Source: Buttiauxella ferragutiae
Lineage (GTDB): Bacteria > Pseudomonadota > Gammaproteobacteria > Enterobacterales > Enterobacteriaceae
Assembly (NCBI RefSeq): GCF_001654915.1
Contig: NZ_LXEQ01000039.1
Direction: 5' to 3' (one strand)
Length of the DNA: 64,000 nucleotides
The position numbers were made by a program, and so were the translations under genes. Shown here in pieces: positions 1 through 9,092 of this stretch. The stretch's first letter is position 1. Every line of letters begins with the position of its first letter. The notes under the pieces are model-generated. The model did not search any database, was not told where the DNA came from, and saw only the letters and a program-made list of their open reading frames with translations.

Positions 1-14
1 ATCAGGCAGGGTGT

Positions 15-1172
15 ATGGAGAGAAACGGTACGCTGGATTTTGTCCGTGGCGTCGCTATTCTCGGCATTCTGCTGCTTAATATCGTGGCCTTCGGTTTGCC
101 GAAGGCGGCGTATCTGAACCCTGCCTGGTCCGGTGCTATTACTGACCGCGAGGCCTGGACATGGGCCATTCTTGATCTCTTTGCCCAGGTCAAATTCCTC
201 ACCTTATTCGCTTTATTATTTGGCGCTGGCTTGCAGATGTTGTTACATCGCGGCAAACGCTGGATTCAGTCACGTCTGACGTTATTAGTCTTGTTGGGTT
301 TCATGCACGCTATCTTGTTATGGGATGGCGATATTTTGCTGGCTTATGGTTTAGTCGGCCTGGTGTGCTGGCGCTTGATTCGCGACGCGCCGGGGATTCG
401 CTCACTGTTTAATACCGGGGTAATTCTCTATCTCACCGGCATTGGGGTATTGCTGTTGCTGGGCTTTATCTCTGGTGATGCGCCGAACCGTTCCTGGGTG
501 CCGGATGCGGCCAACCTGCAGTATGAGCAATGGTGGAAATTGCAGGGCGGAAGCGAAGCAATCAGCAATCGCATTGACTTACTTTCCTCAAATTTAGTGG
601 CGTTAGGCGCGCAGTACGGCTGGCAACTGGCTGGAATGATGCTGCTTGGTGCGTCATTAATGCGTAGCGGTTGGTTGCGTGGGGCGTTCAGTTTGCATCA
701 TTACCGCCGCACCGGCTGGTGGCTGATTATCGTCGGTATGTTAATCAACATTCCGGCTATTTATGCCCAGTGGCACCTTGGCTGGGGTTATCGCTGGTGT
801 GCTTTCTTGCTGCAAGCCCCGCGTGAATTGAGTGCGCCGTTTCAAACTATCGGTTATGCCGCGCTGGCATTTGGCTACTGGCCGCAGCTTTCGCGTTGGC
901 GACTGGTGAATGCTGTCGCGCATGTCGGGCGCATGGCGCTATCGAATTACTTGCTGCAAACGCTGATTTGCACCGCATTCTTCTTCCAGATGGGCGGTTA
1001 TATGAAGTATGACCGCCTGTCGCTGCTGGCTTTCGTTCCCGCCGTCTGGGTCATCAACATTGTCTTTTCAATGCTATGGCTGCGTTTCTTCCGCCAGGGG
1101 CCAATTGAATGGCTATGGCGACAACTCACAGCACGTGCTGCTGGGGTTTCTCTGAAACATACAACAAGATAA
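15..1172 (+). CDS. yeiB: YeiB, DUF418 inner-membrane protein
   Basis: A 385-residue protein of the same length as E. coli YeiB and matching it along its whole length by recall (start MERN, end TTR). It has about ten hydrophobic segments and belongs to the DUF418 family of inner-membrane proteins. The family's function is not established, though related proteins are discussed as acyltransferase-like membrane proteins. The ATG lies 14 bases from the window edge, so upstream signals cannot be judged. It sits just upstream of galS in the same direction, as in E. coli. Identity is secure; function is unknown. Confidence 0.93.
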   Translation: MERNGTLDFVRGVAILGILLLNIVAFGLPKAAYLNPAWSGAITDREAWTWAILDLFAQVKFLTLFALLFGAGLQMLLHRGKRWIQSRLTLLVLLGFMHAILLWDGDILLAYGLVGLVCWRLIRDAPGIRSLFNTGVILYLTGIGVLLLLGFISGDAPNRSWVPDAANLQYEQWWKLQGGSEAISNRIDLLSSNLVALGAQYGWQLAGMMLLGASLMRSGWLRGAFSLHHYRRTGWWLIIVGMLINIPAIYAQWHLGWGYRWCAFLLQAPRELSAPFQTIGYAALAFGYWPQLSRWRLVNAVAHVGRMALSNYLLQTLICTAFFFQMGGYMKYDRLSLLAFVPAVWVINIVFSMLWLRFFRQGPIEWLWRQLTARAAGVSLKHTTR

Positions 1173-1202
1173 TGATATACATCACAAACGTTAACGATTT
1201 GT

Positions 1203-1218
1203 ATGTAACCGTTTTCAT
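1203..1218. promoter_or_regulatory. GalR/GalS operator upstream of galS
   Basis: ATGTAACCGTTTTCAT is a near-palindrome with a central CG that fits the GalR/GalS operator pattern GTGNAANCGNTTNCAC. It lies about 110 bp before the galS start, so GalS autoregulation is likely. The site is read from sequence; occupancy is inferred. Confidence 0.65.
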
Positions 1219-1221
1219 CGA

Positions 1222-1237
1222 TGTGATCATCCTCACG
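1222..1237. promoter_or_regulatory. CRP site upstream of galS
   Basis: TGTGATCATCCTCACG has the CRP half-sites TGTGA-N6-TCACA with one mismatch. It lies next to the GalS operator, the arrangement expected for a cAMP-CRP-activated, galactose-inducible promoter. Confidence 0.6.
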
Positions 1238-1327
1238 TAGTCATTCCCGCGTCGCTGCCAGAATAGCCACCTTGCCAAATACAGGGTGCATTCATGAGAC
1301 TAACTCCTCTTTCGACTGGTGAAAAAT

Positions 1328-2350
1328 ATGATCACCATTCGTGACGTTGCCCGCATCGCCGGTGTCTCAGTGGCGACCGTTTCTCGTGTACTTAATAACA
1401 GCGCGCTGGTCAGTGCGGACACCCGTGAAAGCGTAATGCAGGCGGTGGCGCAGCTGGGTTATCGGCCAAACGCTAACGCCCAGGCTCTGGCAACTCAGGT
1501 CAGCGATACCATCGGCGTGGTGGTGATGGATGTGTCCGATCCGTTCTTTGGCGCATTGGTGAAGGCAGTGGATGTTGTGGCACAGCAGCACAACAAATAT
1601 GTGCTCATCGGCAACAGCTACCACCAGGAAGAAAAAGAGCGTCATGCCATTGAAGTGTTGATTCGTCAGCGCTGTAACGCATTGATTGTTCATGCTAAAG
1701 CTCTCGGTGACCAAGAATTAGCTGAGTTCCTCGATCAAATTCCCGGCATGGTGCTGGTTAACCGAATTGTGCCGGGCTACGAACACCGTTGCGTGGGGCT
1801 TGATAACGTCAGTGGTGCGTTGATGGCAACACGAATGCTGTTTAATCAAGGTCATCAACGCATTGGTTATCTGGCCTCCAGTCATGCGATTGAAGATAAC
1901 GCACAACGCCGTGAAGGCTGGATGCGTGGCATGACAGAGCAGGGGATTACCCCGCCAGAAAGCTGGGTAGGCGTAGGTTCACCGGATATGCAGGGCGGCG
2001 AAGCGGCAATGGTGGAATTGCTTGGCCGCAATCTGCAACTCAGTGCGGTGTTTGCTTACAACGACAGCATGGCGGCCGGAGCGTTAACCGCCTTGAAAGA
2101 TAACGGGATTGTCGTGCCGCATCATGTTTCAGTGATCGGTTTTGATGATATTCCCATCGCGCGTTACACCGATCCGCAACTCACCACGGTGCGATACCCC
2201 ATTGTTTCAATGGCGCGTCTGGCGACGGAACTGGCGCTACAAGGGGCGGCAGGAACGCTCGATATTGGTGCAACGCACTGTTTTATGCCGACTTTGGTGC
2301 GTCGTCATTCGGTGGCTCCACGGCAAATTGCGGCATCGATCACTCTCTGA
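1328..2350 (+). CDS. galS: GalS, galactose-responsive LacI-family repressor
   Basis: GalS is the isorepressor that controls the mgl galactose transport operon. The 340-residue protein starts with the LacI-type helix-turn-helix (ITIRDVARIAGVSVATVSR), continues with the hinge, and has the periplasmic-binding-protein-like effector domain ending near SVAPRQ. A GTG nine bases upstream is in frame, but E. coli GalS starts at this ATG, so 1328 is preferred. It is followed by the mglB promoter region with a second GalS operator and a CRP site. Confidence 0.95.
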   Translation: MITIRDVARIAGVSVATVSRVLNNSALVSADTRESVMQAVAQLGYRPNANAQALATQVSDTIGVVVMDVSDPFFGALVKAVDVVAQQHNKYVLIGNSYHQEEKERHAIEVLIRQRCNALIVHAKALGDQELAEFLDQIPGMVLVNRIVPGYEHRCVGLDNVSGALMATRMLFNQGHQRIGYLASSHAIEDNAQRREGWMRGMTEQGITPPESWVGVGSPDMQGGEAAMVELLGRNLQLSAVFAYNDSMAAGALTALKDNGIVVPHHVSVIGFDDIPIARYTDPQLTTVRYPIVSMARLATELALQGAAGTLDIGATHCFMPTLVRRHSVAPRQIAASITL

Positions 2351-2362
2351 ATAAAGTCTTTG

Positions 2363-2378
2363 ATGTAACCGGTTTCAA
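2363..2378. promoter_or_regulatory. GalR/GalS operator upstream of mglB
   Basis: ATGTAACCGGTTTCAA matches the GalR/GalS operator pattern with a central CCGG. It lies 12 bp after the galS stop and directly before a CRP site, so it should repress mglBAC when galactose is absent. Confidence 0.72.
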
Positions 2379-2380
2379 TT

Positions 2381-2396
2381 TGTGAGTAAATTCACA
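2381..2396. promoter_or_regulatory. Perfect CRP site upstream of mglB
   Basis: TGTGAGTAAATTCACA is an exact TGTGA-N6-TCACA CRP site. It adjoins the GalS operator in the galS-mglB gap. Catabolite activation of mglBAC by cAMP-CRP is established in E. coli; here it is inferred from the site. Confidence 0.85.
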
Positions 2397-2641
2397 GTTA
2401 ATTAACATTGCGATGACTATGATGTCAGCGTTTTATCAGCTGAAACTATATGTAACGCTGACTCATCAGTTTGCGCATAGGTATTAAGCAAAAAAATCAT
2501 CAATAAAAGCAGTTATGGATCGTTACCGAACACGGAAGAGTTTTTTACTATAGAAAATTTTCGGCATTCAGTAACGTTTTTGTAACAGTGCTGCCTGCCT
2601 GAATACCTAATGTACTACCCTGCAAAAAAACCGGAGATACC

Positions 2642-3640
2642 ATGAATAAGAAGGTTTTGACCCTGTCCGCTGTTATGTCTTGCATGTTGTTTGGCGCAGC
2701 CGCTCATGCAGCTGATACCCGTATTGGTGTGACCATTTATAAATATGACGATAACTTCATGTCAGTGGTTCGCAAAGCGATTGAGAAAGACGCAAAAGCT
2801 TCTCCAGACGTAGAACTGCTGATGAACGACTCGCAAAACGACCAGTCCAAGCAGAACGATCAGATTGACGTACTGTTGGCAAAAGGCGTGAAAGCACTGG
2901 CAATCAACCTGGTTGACCCTGCTGCTGCGGGCACCGTTATCGAAAAAGCTCGCGGCCAGAACATTCCAATCGTGTTCTACAACAAAGAACCTTCTCGTAA
3001 AGCGCTGGATAGCTACGACAAAGCTTACTACGTGGGTACTGACTCTAAAGAGTCTGGCATCATCCAGGGCGACCTGATTGCTAAACATTGGGCAGCTAAC
3101 CCGGCATGGGATCTGAACAAAGATGGTCAGGTTCAATTCGTTCTGCTCAAAGGCGAACCAGGCCACCCGGATGCTGAAGCTCGTACTACCTATGTTATTA
3201 AAGAGCTGAATACCAAAGGCCTGAAAACTCAACAGCTGCAGTTAGATACTGCAATGTGGGATACCGCTCAGGCAAAAGATAAGATGGACGCATGGTTGTC
3301 TGGCCCGAACGCTAACAAAATCGAAGTGGTTATTGCCAACAACGATGCGATGGCAATGGGTGCAGTTGAAGCGCTGAAAGCGCACAACAAATCTTCTATT
3401 CCAGTCTTTGGTGTTGATGCCCTGCCAGAAGCTCTGGCACTGGTTAAATCTGGCGCAATGGCCGGTACCGTTCTGAACGATGCCAACAACCAGGCTAAAG
3501 CAACCTTCGATCTGGCTAAAAACCTGGCCGATGGTAAGCCTGCCGCTGAAGGCACTAAGTGGAAGATTGAGAACAAAATCGTTCGTATCCCATACGTCGG
3601 TGTTGATCAGAGCAATCTGGCTGAATTTACTGGTAAATAA
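2642..3640 (+). CDS. mglB: MglB, galactose/glucose-binding periplasmic protein
   Basis: The 332-residue precursor has a Sec signal peptide with a predicted cut after residue 23 (AHA). It is near-identical to E. coli MglB by recall, including the calcium-binding loop DLNKDGQVQ. It delivers galactose and glucose to the MglA2C2 ABC importer and also acts as the ligand for Trg chemotaxis in E. coli. A clear ribosome site (CCGGAG) precedes the ATG. It is the first gene of mglBAC, separated from mglA by an ERIC element and a GC hairpin. Confidence 0.97.
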   Translation: MNKKVLTLSAVMSCMLFGAAAHAADTRIGVTIYKYDDNFMSVVRKAIEKDAKASPDVELLMNDSQNDQSKQNDQIDVLLAKGVKALAINLVDPAAAGTVIEKARGQNIPIVFYNKEPSRKALDSYDKAYYVGTDSKESGIIQGDLIAKHWAANPAWDLNKDGQVQFVLLKGEPGHPDAEARTTYVIKELNTKGLKTQQLQLDTAMWDTAQAKDKMDAWLSGPNANKIEVVIANNDAMAMGAVEALKAHNKSSIPVFGVDALPEALALVKSGAMAGTVLNDANNQAKATFDLAKNLADGKPAAEGTKWKIENKIVRIPYVGVDQSNLAEFTGK

Positions 3641-3642
3641 GT

Positions 3643-3765
3643 ATCCTTCATACTTCGAGCCGCAGATGCGTTAACTGCACTCGCTCACCCCGGTCACTTA
3701 CTTAAGTAAGCTGCTGGGGACTCACGAGCTTGTCGCCTTTGTGCAACTCGAATTATTTTGGATAT
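3643..3765. repeat. ERIC repeat between mglB and mglA
   Basis: This is an enterobacterial repetitive intergenic consensus element of about 125 bp. It runs from CATACTTCGAGCCGCAGATG to the ACTCGAATTATTTTGG end and carries the diagnostic core around CACCCCGGTCACTTACTT. The same unit occurs at 44603-44725 and, more diverged, at 22903-23017. It lies inside the transcribed mglB-mglA spacer. Confidence 0.9.
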
Positions 3766-3783
3766 GGTTTTAAAAAAAGTGTC

Positions 3784-3810
3784 GAGCCGGATGTGATTTT
3801 CGTCCGGCTC
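3784..3810 (+). terminator. GC hairpin between mglB and mglA (attenuator or RNA-stability element)
   Basis: GAGCCGGA (3784-3791) pairs exactly with TCCGGCTC (3803-3810) around an 11-base loop, 33 bp before the mglA start. No T-tract follows, so full termination is unlikely. It may protect the mglB message or lower readthrough into mglAC, giving excess binding protein. Confidence 0.5.
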
Positions 3811-3843
3811 AATCCACTCAGTGACACTATTGGAACCGTAATT

Positions 3844-5364
3844 ATGGTCGACAATATTACAAATCAGTCGTCGGAATATTTGTTGGAAATGACCAACATT
3901 AATAAATCATTCCCCGGCGTTAAGGCACTGGATAATGTTAATTTAAAAGTTCGTCCTCATTCCATTCACGCATTAATGGGTGAGAACGGTGCAGGCAAAT
4001 CAACATTATTAAAATGCCTATTTGGGATCTATGCCAAAGATTCCGGCAGTATTCTTTTTCAGGGACAAGAAGTTAACTTTTCCAGCACCAAAGAAGCGCT
4101 GGAAAATGGTATTTCTATGGTGCACCAGGAATTAAACCTGGTTTTACAACGTACCGTAATGGATAACATGTGGCTGGGGCGCTACCCAACTAAAGGTGTA
4201 TTTGTCGACCAGGACAAAATGTACCGCGATACCAAACATATTTTCGATGAACTGGATATTGATATTGACCCTAAAGCACGTGTGGGCACATTGTCAGTAT
4301 CACAAATGCAGATGATCGAAATTGCCAAAGCGTTTTCTTACAATGCCAAAATCGTCATTATGGATGAGCCAACATCCTCGCTGACAGAAAAAGAAGTTAA
4401 TCACCTTTTCAAAATCATCCGTAAATTAAAAGAACGCGGCTGCGGTATTGTTTATATCTCCCACAAAATGGAAGAAATTTTCCAGCTGTGCGATGAAATC
4501 ACGATTTTACGTGACGGGCAGTGGATTGCCACCCAGCCATTAGAAGGGCTGGATATGGATAAAATTATCTCCATGATGGTGGGCCGCTCGCTAAACCAAC
4601 GCTTCCCGACAAAAGAAAACGTGCCGGGTGAAGTGATTATGGAAGTCCGTAACCTGACTTCACTACGTCAGCCTTCGATTCGCGATGTTTCCTTTGATTT
4701 GCACAAAGGGGAAATTCTTGGCATTGCTGGTCTGGTCGGTGCAAAACGTACTGATATTGTTGAAACACTTTTTGGTATCCGTGAAAAATCAGACGGTACT
4801 ATTACGTTGCACGGCAAAAAGATTAATAACCATAGCGCGAACGAAGCGATTAACCATGGCTTTGCCCTGGTGACAGAAGAACGTCGCTCAACCGGTATTT
4901 ATGCGTACCTGGATATTGGTTTTAACTCACTGATTTCTAATATTCGCAATTATAAAAACAAAGTTGGCTTACTGGATAATTCGCGCATGAAAAGCGATAC
5001 CCAATGGGTAATCGACTCAATGCGTGTCAAAACACCAGGTCATCGCACGGCGATTGGTTCGCTGTCCGGTGGTAACCAACAAAAAGTGATTATTGGCCGT
5101 TGGTTATTAACACAGCCAGAAATTTTAATGTTAGATGAACCGACTCGCGGGATTGATGTTGGGGCTAAATTTGAAATTTATCAGCTTATTGCTGAACTCG
5201 CCAAAAAAGGGAAAGGAATCATCATTATTTCGTCCGAAATGCCAGAGTTGTTAGGGATTACAGATCGTATCCTGGTGATGAGCAATGGTCTCGTTGCCGG
5301 AATTGTAGACACTAAAACAACCACGCAGAACGAAATATTACGTCTTGCGTCTGTGCACCTTTGA
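3844..5364 (+). CDS. mglA: MglA, galactose ABC importer ATPase
   Basis: This is the tandem ATPase of the galactose/methyl galactoside importer. It is 506 residues from the ATG at 3844, the exact E. coli length; an upstream in-frame start would add 38 unrelated residues encoded by repeat DNA and is rejected. The N-terminal domain has Walker A GENGAGKS and Walker B IVIMDEP. The second domain has a degenerate Walker A (GLVGAKRT) but an intact signature LSGGNQQK. This asymmetry is normal for CUT2 sugar ATPases. The stop is 19 bases before the mglC start. Confidence 0.96.
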   Translation: MVDNITNQSSEYLLEMTNINKSFPGVKALDNVNLKVRPHSIHALMGENGAGKSTLLKCLFGIYAKDSGSILFQGQEVNFSSTKEALENGISMVHQELNLVLQRTVMDNMWLGRYPTKGVFVDQDKMYRDTKHIFDELDIDIDPKARVGTLSVSQMQMIEIAKAFSYNAKIVIMDEPTSSLTEKEVNHLFKIIRKLKERGCGIVYISHKMEEIFQLCDEITILRDGQWIATQPLEGLDMDKIISMMVGRSLNQRFPTKENVPGEVIMEVRNLTSLRQPSIRDVSFDLHKGEILGIAGLVGAKRTDIVETLFGIREKSDGTITLHGKKINNHSANEAINHGFALVTEERRSTGIYAYLDIGFNSLISNIRNYKNKVGLLDNSRMKSDTQWVIDSMRVKTPGHRTAIGSLSGGNQQKVIIGRWLLTQPEILMLDEPTRGIDVGAKFEIYQLIAELAKKGKGIIIISSEMPELLGITDRILVMSNGLVAGIVDTKTTTQNEILRLASVHL

Positions 5365-5383
5365 TAATTTAGGGGCTATTAAA

Positions 5384-6394
5384 ATGAGTGCGTTAAATAA
5401 GAAAAGTTTTCTAACTTATCTGAAAGAAGGCGGCATTTATGTCGTATTGTTGGTGCTGCTGGCGATTATTATTTTCCAGGACCCAACGTTTTTAAGCTTG
5501 ATGAACTTAAGTAACATTCTGACCCAGTCTTCCGTGCGTATCATCATTGCATTGGGTGTGGCGGGGCTGATTGTGACTCAGGGTACTGACCTGTCAGCAG
5601 GTCGCCAGGTAGGTTTAGCGGCGGTTGTCGCGGCGACATTCCTGCAATCAATGGAAAACGTAAACAAAGTTTTCCCTGAAATGAGCACCATGCCAATCCC
5701 GTTGGTTATCCTGATCGTTTGTGCTATCGGCGCAATCATTGGTCTGGTTAACGGTATTATCATTGCTTACCTGAACGTGACGCCGTTTATCACCACTTTG
5801 GGTACCATGATCATCGTTTACGGTATCAACTCCCTGTACTACGACTTTGTTGGCGCATCGCCAATTGCGGGGTTCGATAGCGGGTTCTCGACCTTTACCC
5901 AGGGCTTTATCAAGATGGGTAACTTTAAGCTCTCGTACATCACGTTCTATGCGTTGATTGCGATTGGCTTTGTCTGGATTCTGTGGAACAAAACGCGCTT
6001 TGGTAAGAACATCTTCGCCATCGGTGGTAACCCTGAAGCCGCTAAAGTTTCTGGTGTTAACGTTGCACTGAACCTGATCATGATTTACGCGCTGTCTGGT
6101 GTGTTCTACGCCTTCGGCGGGATGTTAGAAGCTGGGCGTATCGGTTCTGCGACCAACAACCTTGGCTTCATGTACGAACTGGATGCGATTGCGGCGTGCG
6201 TCGTCGGCGGTGTGTCATTCAGCGGCGGCGTGGGGACGGTCGTGGGCGTGGTGACCGGTGTTATCATCTTCACCGTCATCAACTACGGTTTGACGTATAT
6301 CGGCGTGAACCCTTACTGGCAGTACATCATCAAGGGTGCGATCATTATCTTCGCGGTCGCACTGGATTCATTGAAATACGCACGTAAGAAGTAA
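5384..6394 (+). CDS. mglC: MglC, galactose ABC importer permease
   Basis: This 336-residue integral membrane permease begins MSALNKKSFL and has eight to ten hydrophobic segments, ending SLKYARKK as in E. coli MglC. It is of the CUT2 (RbsC-like) family. The ATG at 5384 matches the E. coli start; an in-frame start overlapping mglA is rejected. It ends the mglBAC operon and is followed by an inverted repeat that probably terminates transcription. Confidence 0.96.
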   Translation: MSALNKKSFLTYLKEGGIYVVLLVLLAIIIFQDPTFLSLMNLSNILTQSSVRIIIALGVAGLIVTQGTDLSAGRQVGLAAVVAATFLQSMENVNKVFPEMSTMPIPLVILIVCAIGAIIGLVNGIIIAYLNVTPFITTLGTMIIVYGINSLYYDFVGASPIAGFDSGFSTFTQGFIKMGNFKLSYITFYALIAIGFVWILWNKTRFGKNIFAIGGNPEAAKVSGVNVALNLIMIYALSGVFYAFGGMLEAGRIGSATNNLGFMYELDAIAACVVGGVSFSGGVGTVVGVVTGVIIFTVINYGLTYIGVNPYWQYIIKGAIIIFAVALDSLKYARKK

Positions 6395-6401
6395 TTTATT
6401 G

Positions 6402-6427
6402 TCAGGGTGGGCGAAGGCTCACCCTGA
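6402..6427. terminator. Hairpin after mglC, between convergent genes
   Basis: TCAGGGTG (6402-6409) pairs with CACCCTGA (6420-6427) eight bases after the mglC stop. A short T-rich stretch follows on the plus strand. The converging gene on the minus strand ends at 6436, so the hairpin may serve both directions. Confidence 0.6.
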
Positions 6428-6435
6428 TCATTTAA

Positions 6436-7209
6436 TCAAAATGCACTGTCAAACTGCTCTTTTTTATCCACCGGATAAACTTTCCCATCAAAACGCAGAA
6501 TAATATCTGTTTCCTCTTCGCCAACCTTTGTTTCTGTACATTTACCGGCTTTATCCCGGTTTGTTTCATTTGAGACTTTTTTATCGTGTACTCGCAGATC
6601 GGCATAGCCGTTGCTGGTAGTGTTTAACACCGAAATAGTTCGCTTGTTTTTCGTAAAATATCCCGTGCAAGCCCCATCCCACTCTCCGCTGTCAATCACC
6701 ATACTGAAGTGATTAACCAGCAAAGGCAGCGTTTTGTCTTTAAGCACATACATATTCAGGCTTTCAACACCGAACTGGTTAACATTGGAAGAACCAGTAT
6801 GGACAAAGCGGATGGCAAAGGCGCGTAAATCTGGGGTGAGCTGGTAACGTGCTGTATCGATGGTGACAGAGCTAGTTGCTATCGCATCATCCTGAATGGC
6901 TTGCGGGTGGGTATTGCGCGCAATTACCTTACCGCTATGTGTGTCCGTCACTAACACATCGACGTCGTAGATGGGCATATTGGGGTCAGCGTCGGGTGCG
7001 GATAACATCATCACCATAATGGTTTTGTCTGGAGCCCACGGCCACACTTTGCAGGCACTGTTACTTTCATTTAGCTGACTTGTAGGATGCAGCAACGCGG
7101 CCTGTGTTTTTAACTGCGCCATGCATTCTTCTTCTGCCTGCGCCAGTGCAGGTGCAGCCAGCAGACTGAGTGCGGGAACCAATGCCAGTAATATTTTATT
7201 AACAGCCAT
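6436..7209 (-). CDS. Secreted protein of unknown function
   Basis: A 257-residue protein with a clear Sec signal peptide (MAVNKILLALVPALSLLAAPALAQA, cut near residue 23-25). The mature part has cysteines near the start (EECMAQ, SACKVW) and later (GACTGY, GKCTET), so disulfides in the periplasm are possible. I recognise no catalytic motif and no named family. It occupies the place of yeiS/preTA next to sanA in E. coli. It is followed at 23 bp by the end of sanA, so the two probably lie in one transcription unit with sanA first. Function is not assigned. Confidence 0.8.
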   Translation of the reverse strand: MAVNKILLALVPALSLLAAPALAQAEEECMAQLKTQAALLHPTSQLNESNSACKVWPWAPDKTIMVMMLSAPDADPNMPIYDVDVLVTDTHSGKVIARNTHPQAIQDDAIATSSVTIDTARYQLTPDLRAFAIRFVHTGSSNVNQFGVESLNMYVLKDKTLPLLVNHFSMVIDSGEWDGACTGYFTKNKRTISVLNTTSNGYADLRVHDKKVSNETNRDKAGKCTETKVGEEETDIILRFDGKVYPVDKKEQFDSAF

Positions 7210-7232
7210 TCTTCCTTCCTTGAGGGCTTACT

Positions 7233-7946
7233 TTAGGGTTTTTTCTGTAACTCCAGCAACTGTTCTGGCGTCACAGCCGGATAAGCTTGTGCATCTTCAG
7301 GTACTTCATGCATTGCAGGAATTGGCACTAATGGGCCAAGAAAACGCGGTTCACGTTTAAAGATATACAGATCCGCGAGCGCGCCTAATCGGGCACCAAA
7401 TTCACGGATACGTACAGTCATCATATTTTTGGGCGAGGGAACGGCGTAACACTGCGCCTGAATACCCATATGCAAGGCAATAAATAGCGCACGTTCGCAA
7501 TGGAAACGCTGAGTGATAATGATGAAATCGTTGGTATCAAAGACTTTGCGGGTACGAACGATAGAATCCAGGGTACGAAAACCAGCGTAATCCAGCACGA
7601 TGTCGGCCGGGTCAACACCACCGGCAATCAGATCTTTACGCATGGTCATGGGTTCGTTGTAGCTTTGCAGGGCATTATCGCCGCTTAACAGCAGGTAATT
7701 TACTTTACCGCTGTTATAAGCATTTAACGCGCCCTGAATACGGAATTGGTAATACTGATTAATCACGCCTGTGCGGTAATATTTGGCGGTTCCAAGCACC
7801 ACGCCGACCTGGCGGTAGGGCAAGTCCTGCAATTCATCATAGACGTAAGGCGCAGTTTTCCAGCTTATCCAGCGGTCAAGACATAGCGCAGCGACCACAG
7901 CCAATCCGATTATCACCAACAGGCTATAAAACACGCGCTTCAACAT
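7233..7946 (-). CDS. sanA: SanA, DUF218 membrane-anchored envelope barrier protein
   Basis: A 237-residue protein with one N-terminal transmembrane anchor (residues about 4-22) followed by a DUF218 domain (VGVVLGTAKYYRTGVIN, LLLSGDN, QRFHCERA). It matches E. coli SanA nearly throughout by recall. SanA loss in E. coli causes vancomycin sensitivity at high temperature, linking it to the envelope barrier. It is next to cdd in the same direction, as in E. coli. Confidence 0.94.
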   Translation of the reverse strand: MLKRVFYSLLVIIGLAVVAALCLDRWISWKTAPYVYDELQDLPYRQVGVVLGTAKYYRTGVINQYYQFRIQGALNAYNSGKVNYLLLSGDNALQSYNEPMTMRKDLIAGGVDPADIVLDYAGFRTLDSIVRTRKVFDTNDFIIITQRFHCERALFIALHMGIQAQCYAVPSPKNMMTVRIREFGARLGALADLYIFKREPRFLGPLVPIPAMHEVPEDAQAYPAVTPEQLLELQKKP

Positions 7947-8077
7947 GGACTTGCGGCTCTAAAAAAGGAGGGAATTTTATTCAAGGCTACTTTACCTGGT
8001 GGGTAAGAGCAAGATTCACTGCGTTGGTTGCGTTAAATTTAAACAGTACGGACGCAAGCACGCCCGTACTGTGAATA

Positions 8078-8962
8078 TCAATTCAAAAGTGCGCGGTCAA
8101 TATTCATACAGCCCAGCGCTTTTAATGTGGCAGCGGTCGCATCCCATTGAGTTAGTGGTGCTTCGGCTTTTTCAGCAAGTATTGCCCGCTGAATATCGTT
8201 ATAGTCATAACCCGAAAGACTCAGCAGATTCAGTGCGGCCTGCAGTGGTGGCAGGGAAGGATTGAATGCCGCGTTTTCTGCATAGCTCCCTTTGAAAATC
8301 GTCCCGTCACGCATTTCCAGCGCCACACCTGAAGGCGCGTTGCTGTACGGCGCATGGCTACGGTTTGCCGCGGCAATGGCGGCATGGCTTAATTCATCGC
8401 CCTGCAACTCAAAGCCATGGTCCATTTCATCAAGCAGCAAGGTTTTGATTTCTAAATCGCGTGGGCCAAAGGCATCAGGCAGATAATCGCCAAGCGTGGC
8501 GGGTTTACGGCCTGGCAAATTAATGCGTAGTGCTACACCGCTATTCAGCTCGTTCATAAACTGGCGGCAATGGCCACAAGGTGTGTAGTTAACCGTAATG
8601 GCGGAGAGTGCTTTTTCACCGCGCATCCACGCGTGAGTAATTGCGCTCTGCTCGGCATGAACGGTCTGCTGCATGGTGGAGCCGAGAAACTCCATATTGC
8701 CGCCAAAATAAAGGTTACCGCTTACGCCGCGCGCCACAGCGCCAACATAAAACTGTGATAAATCAGCACGTGCACAAGAGGCTGCGAGTGGCAATAAGGC
8801 GAAGGCCAATGCATCGTCATCAAGGCCGGTCTGAGCTTTCAGTGATTCTACTTCGGAAGCAATAAACATTGCCGGGAAATGAGAGTCAGTAATCAAGGGT
8901 TGCAGTGCGGTTTGCAGTGCAGCCGGGAGTTGTGCGAGAGCAGCCTGAAAACGTGAGCGCAT
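8078..8962 (-). CDS. cdd: Cdd, cytidine deaminase
   Basis: The enzyme deaminates cytidine and deoxycytidine to uridine and deoxyuridine in pyrimidine salvage. It shows the zinc and catalytic motifs VHAEQSA and TPCGHC in the N-terminal domain and a second, catalytically inert copy-like domain at the C terminus. From the ATG at 8962 it is 294 residues, the E. coli length, and a GAGG ribosome site stands nine bases upstream. The in-frame ATG five codons earlier lacks a ribosome site. CytR and CRP-like sites lie upstream. Confidence 0.95.
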   Translation of the reverse strand: MRSRFQAALAQLPAALQTALQPLITDSHFPAMFIASEVESLKAQTGLDDDALAFALLPLAASCARADLSQFYVGAVARGVSGNLYFGGNMEFLGSTMQQTVHAEQSAITHAWMRGEKALSAITVNYTPCGHCRQFMNELNSGVALRINLPGRKPATLGDYLPDAFGPRDLEIKTLLLDEMDHGFELQGDELSHAAIAAANRSHAPYSNAPSGVALEMRDGTIFKGSYAENAAFNPSLPPLQAALNLLSLSGYDYNDIQRAILAEKAEAPLTQWDATAATLKALGCMNIDRALLN

Positions 8963-9020
8963 GGAAATTAGCCTCATAACAAGTGATTGACCCGTAGTTT
9001 ACGGGTCTGTATAGGCTTTA

Positions 9021-9051
9021 TATGTGATCTTCATCTAATTACAAATGCAAC
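9021..9051 (-). promoter_or_regulatory. CytR and CRP-like sites upstream of cdd
   Basis: On the minus strand GTTGCATT (9044-9051) is a perfect CytR octamer. An adjoining GATCACA half-site (about 9022-9028) resembles half of a CRP site. The CytR/cAMP-CRP pairing is established for E. coli cdd. The second CRP half is weak, so the CRP part is less certain. Confidence 0.5.
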
Positions 9052-9092
9052 GTATGAAATAAAGAATGAAAATGCGCGATCTCTCGCAAGTT

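Noticed and set aside
3730..3843. A 38-residue N-terminal extension of MglA
   Set aside because: It would be translated from ERIC and hairpin DNA and is absent from E. coli MglA; the ATG at 3844 gives the exact family length.
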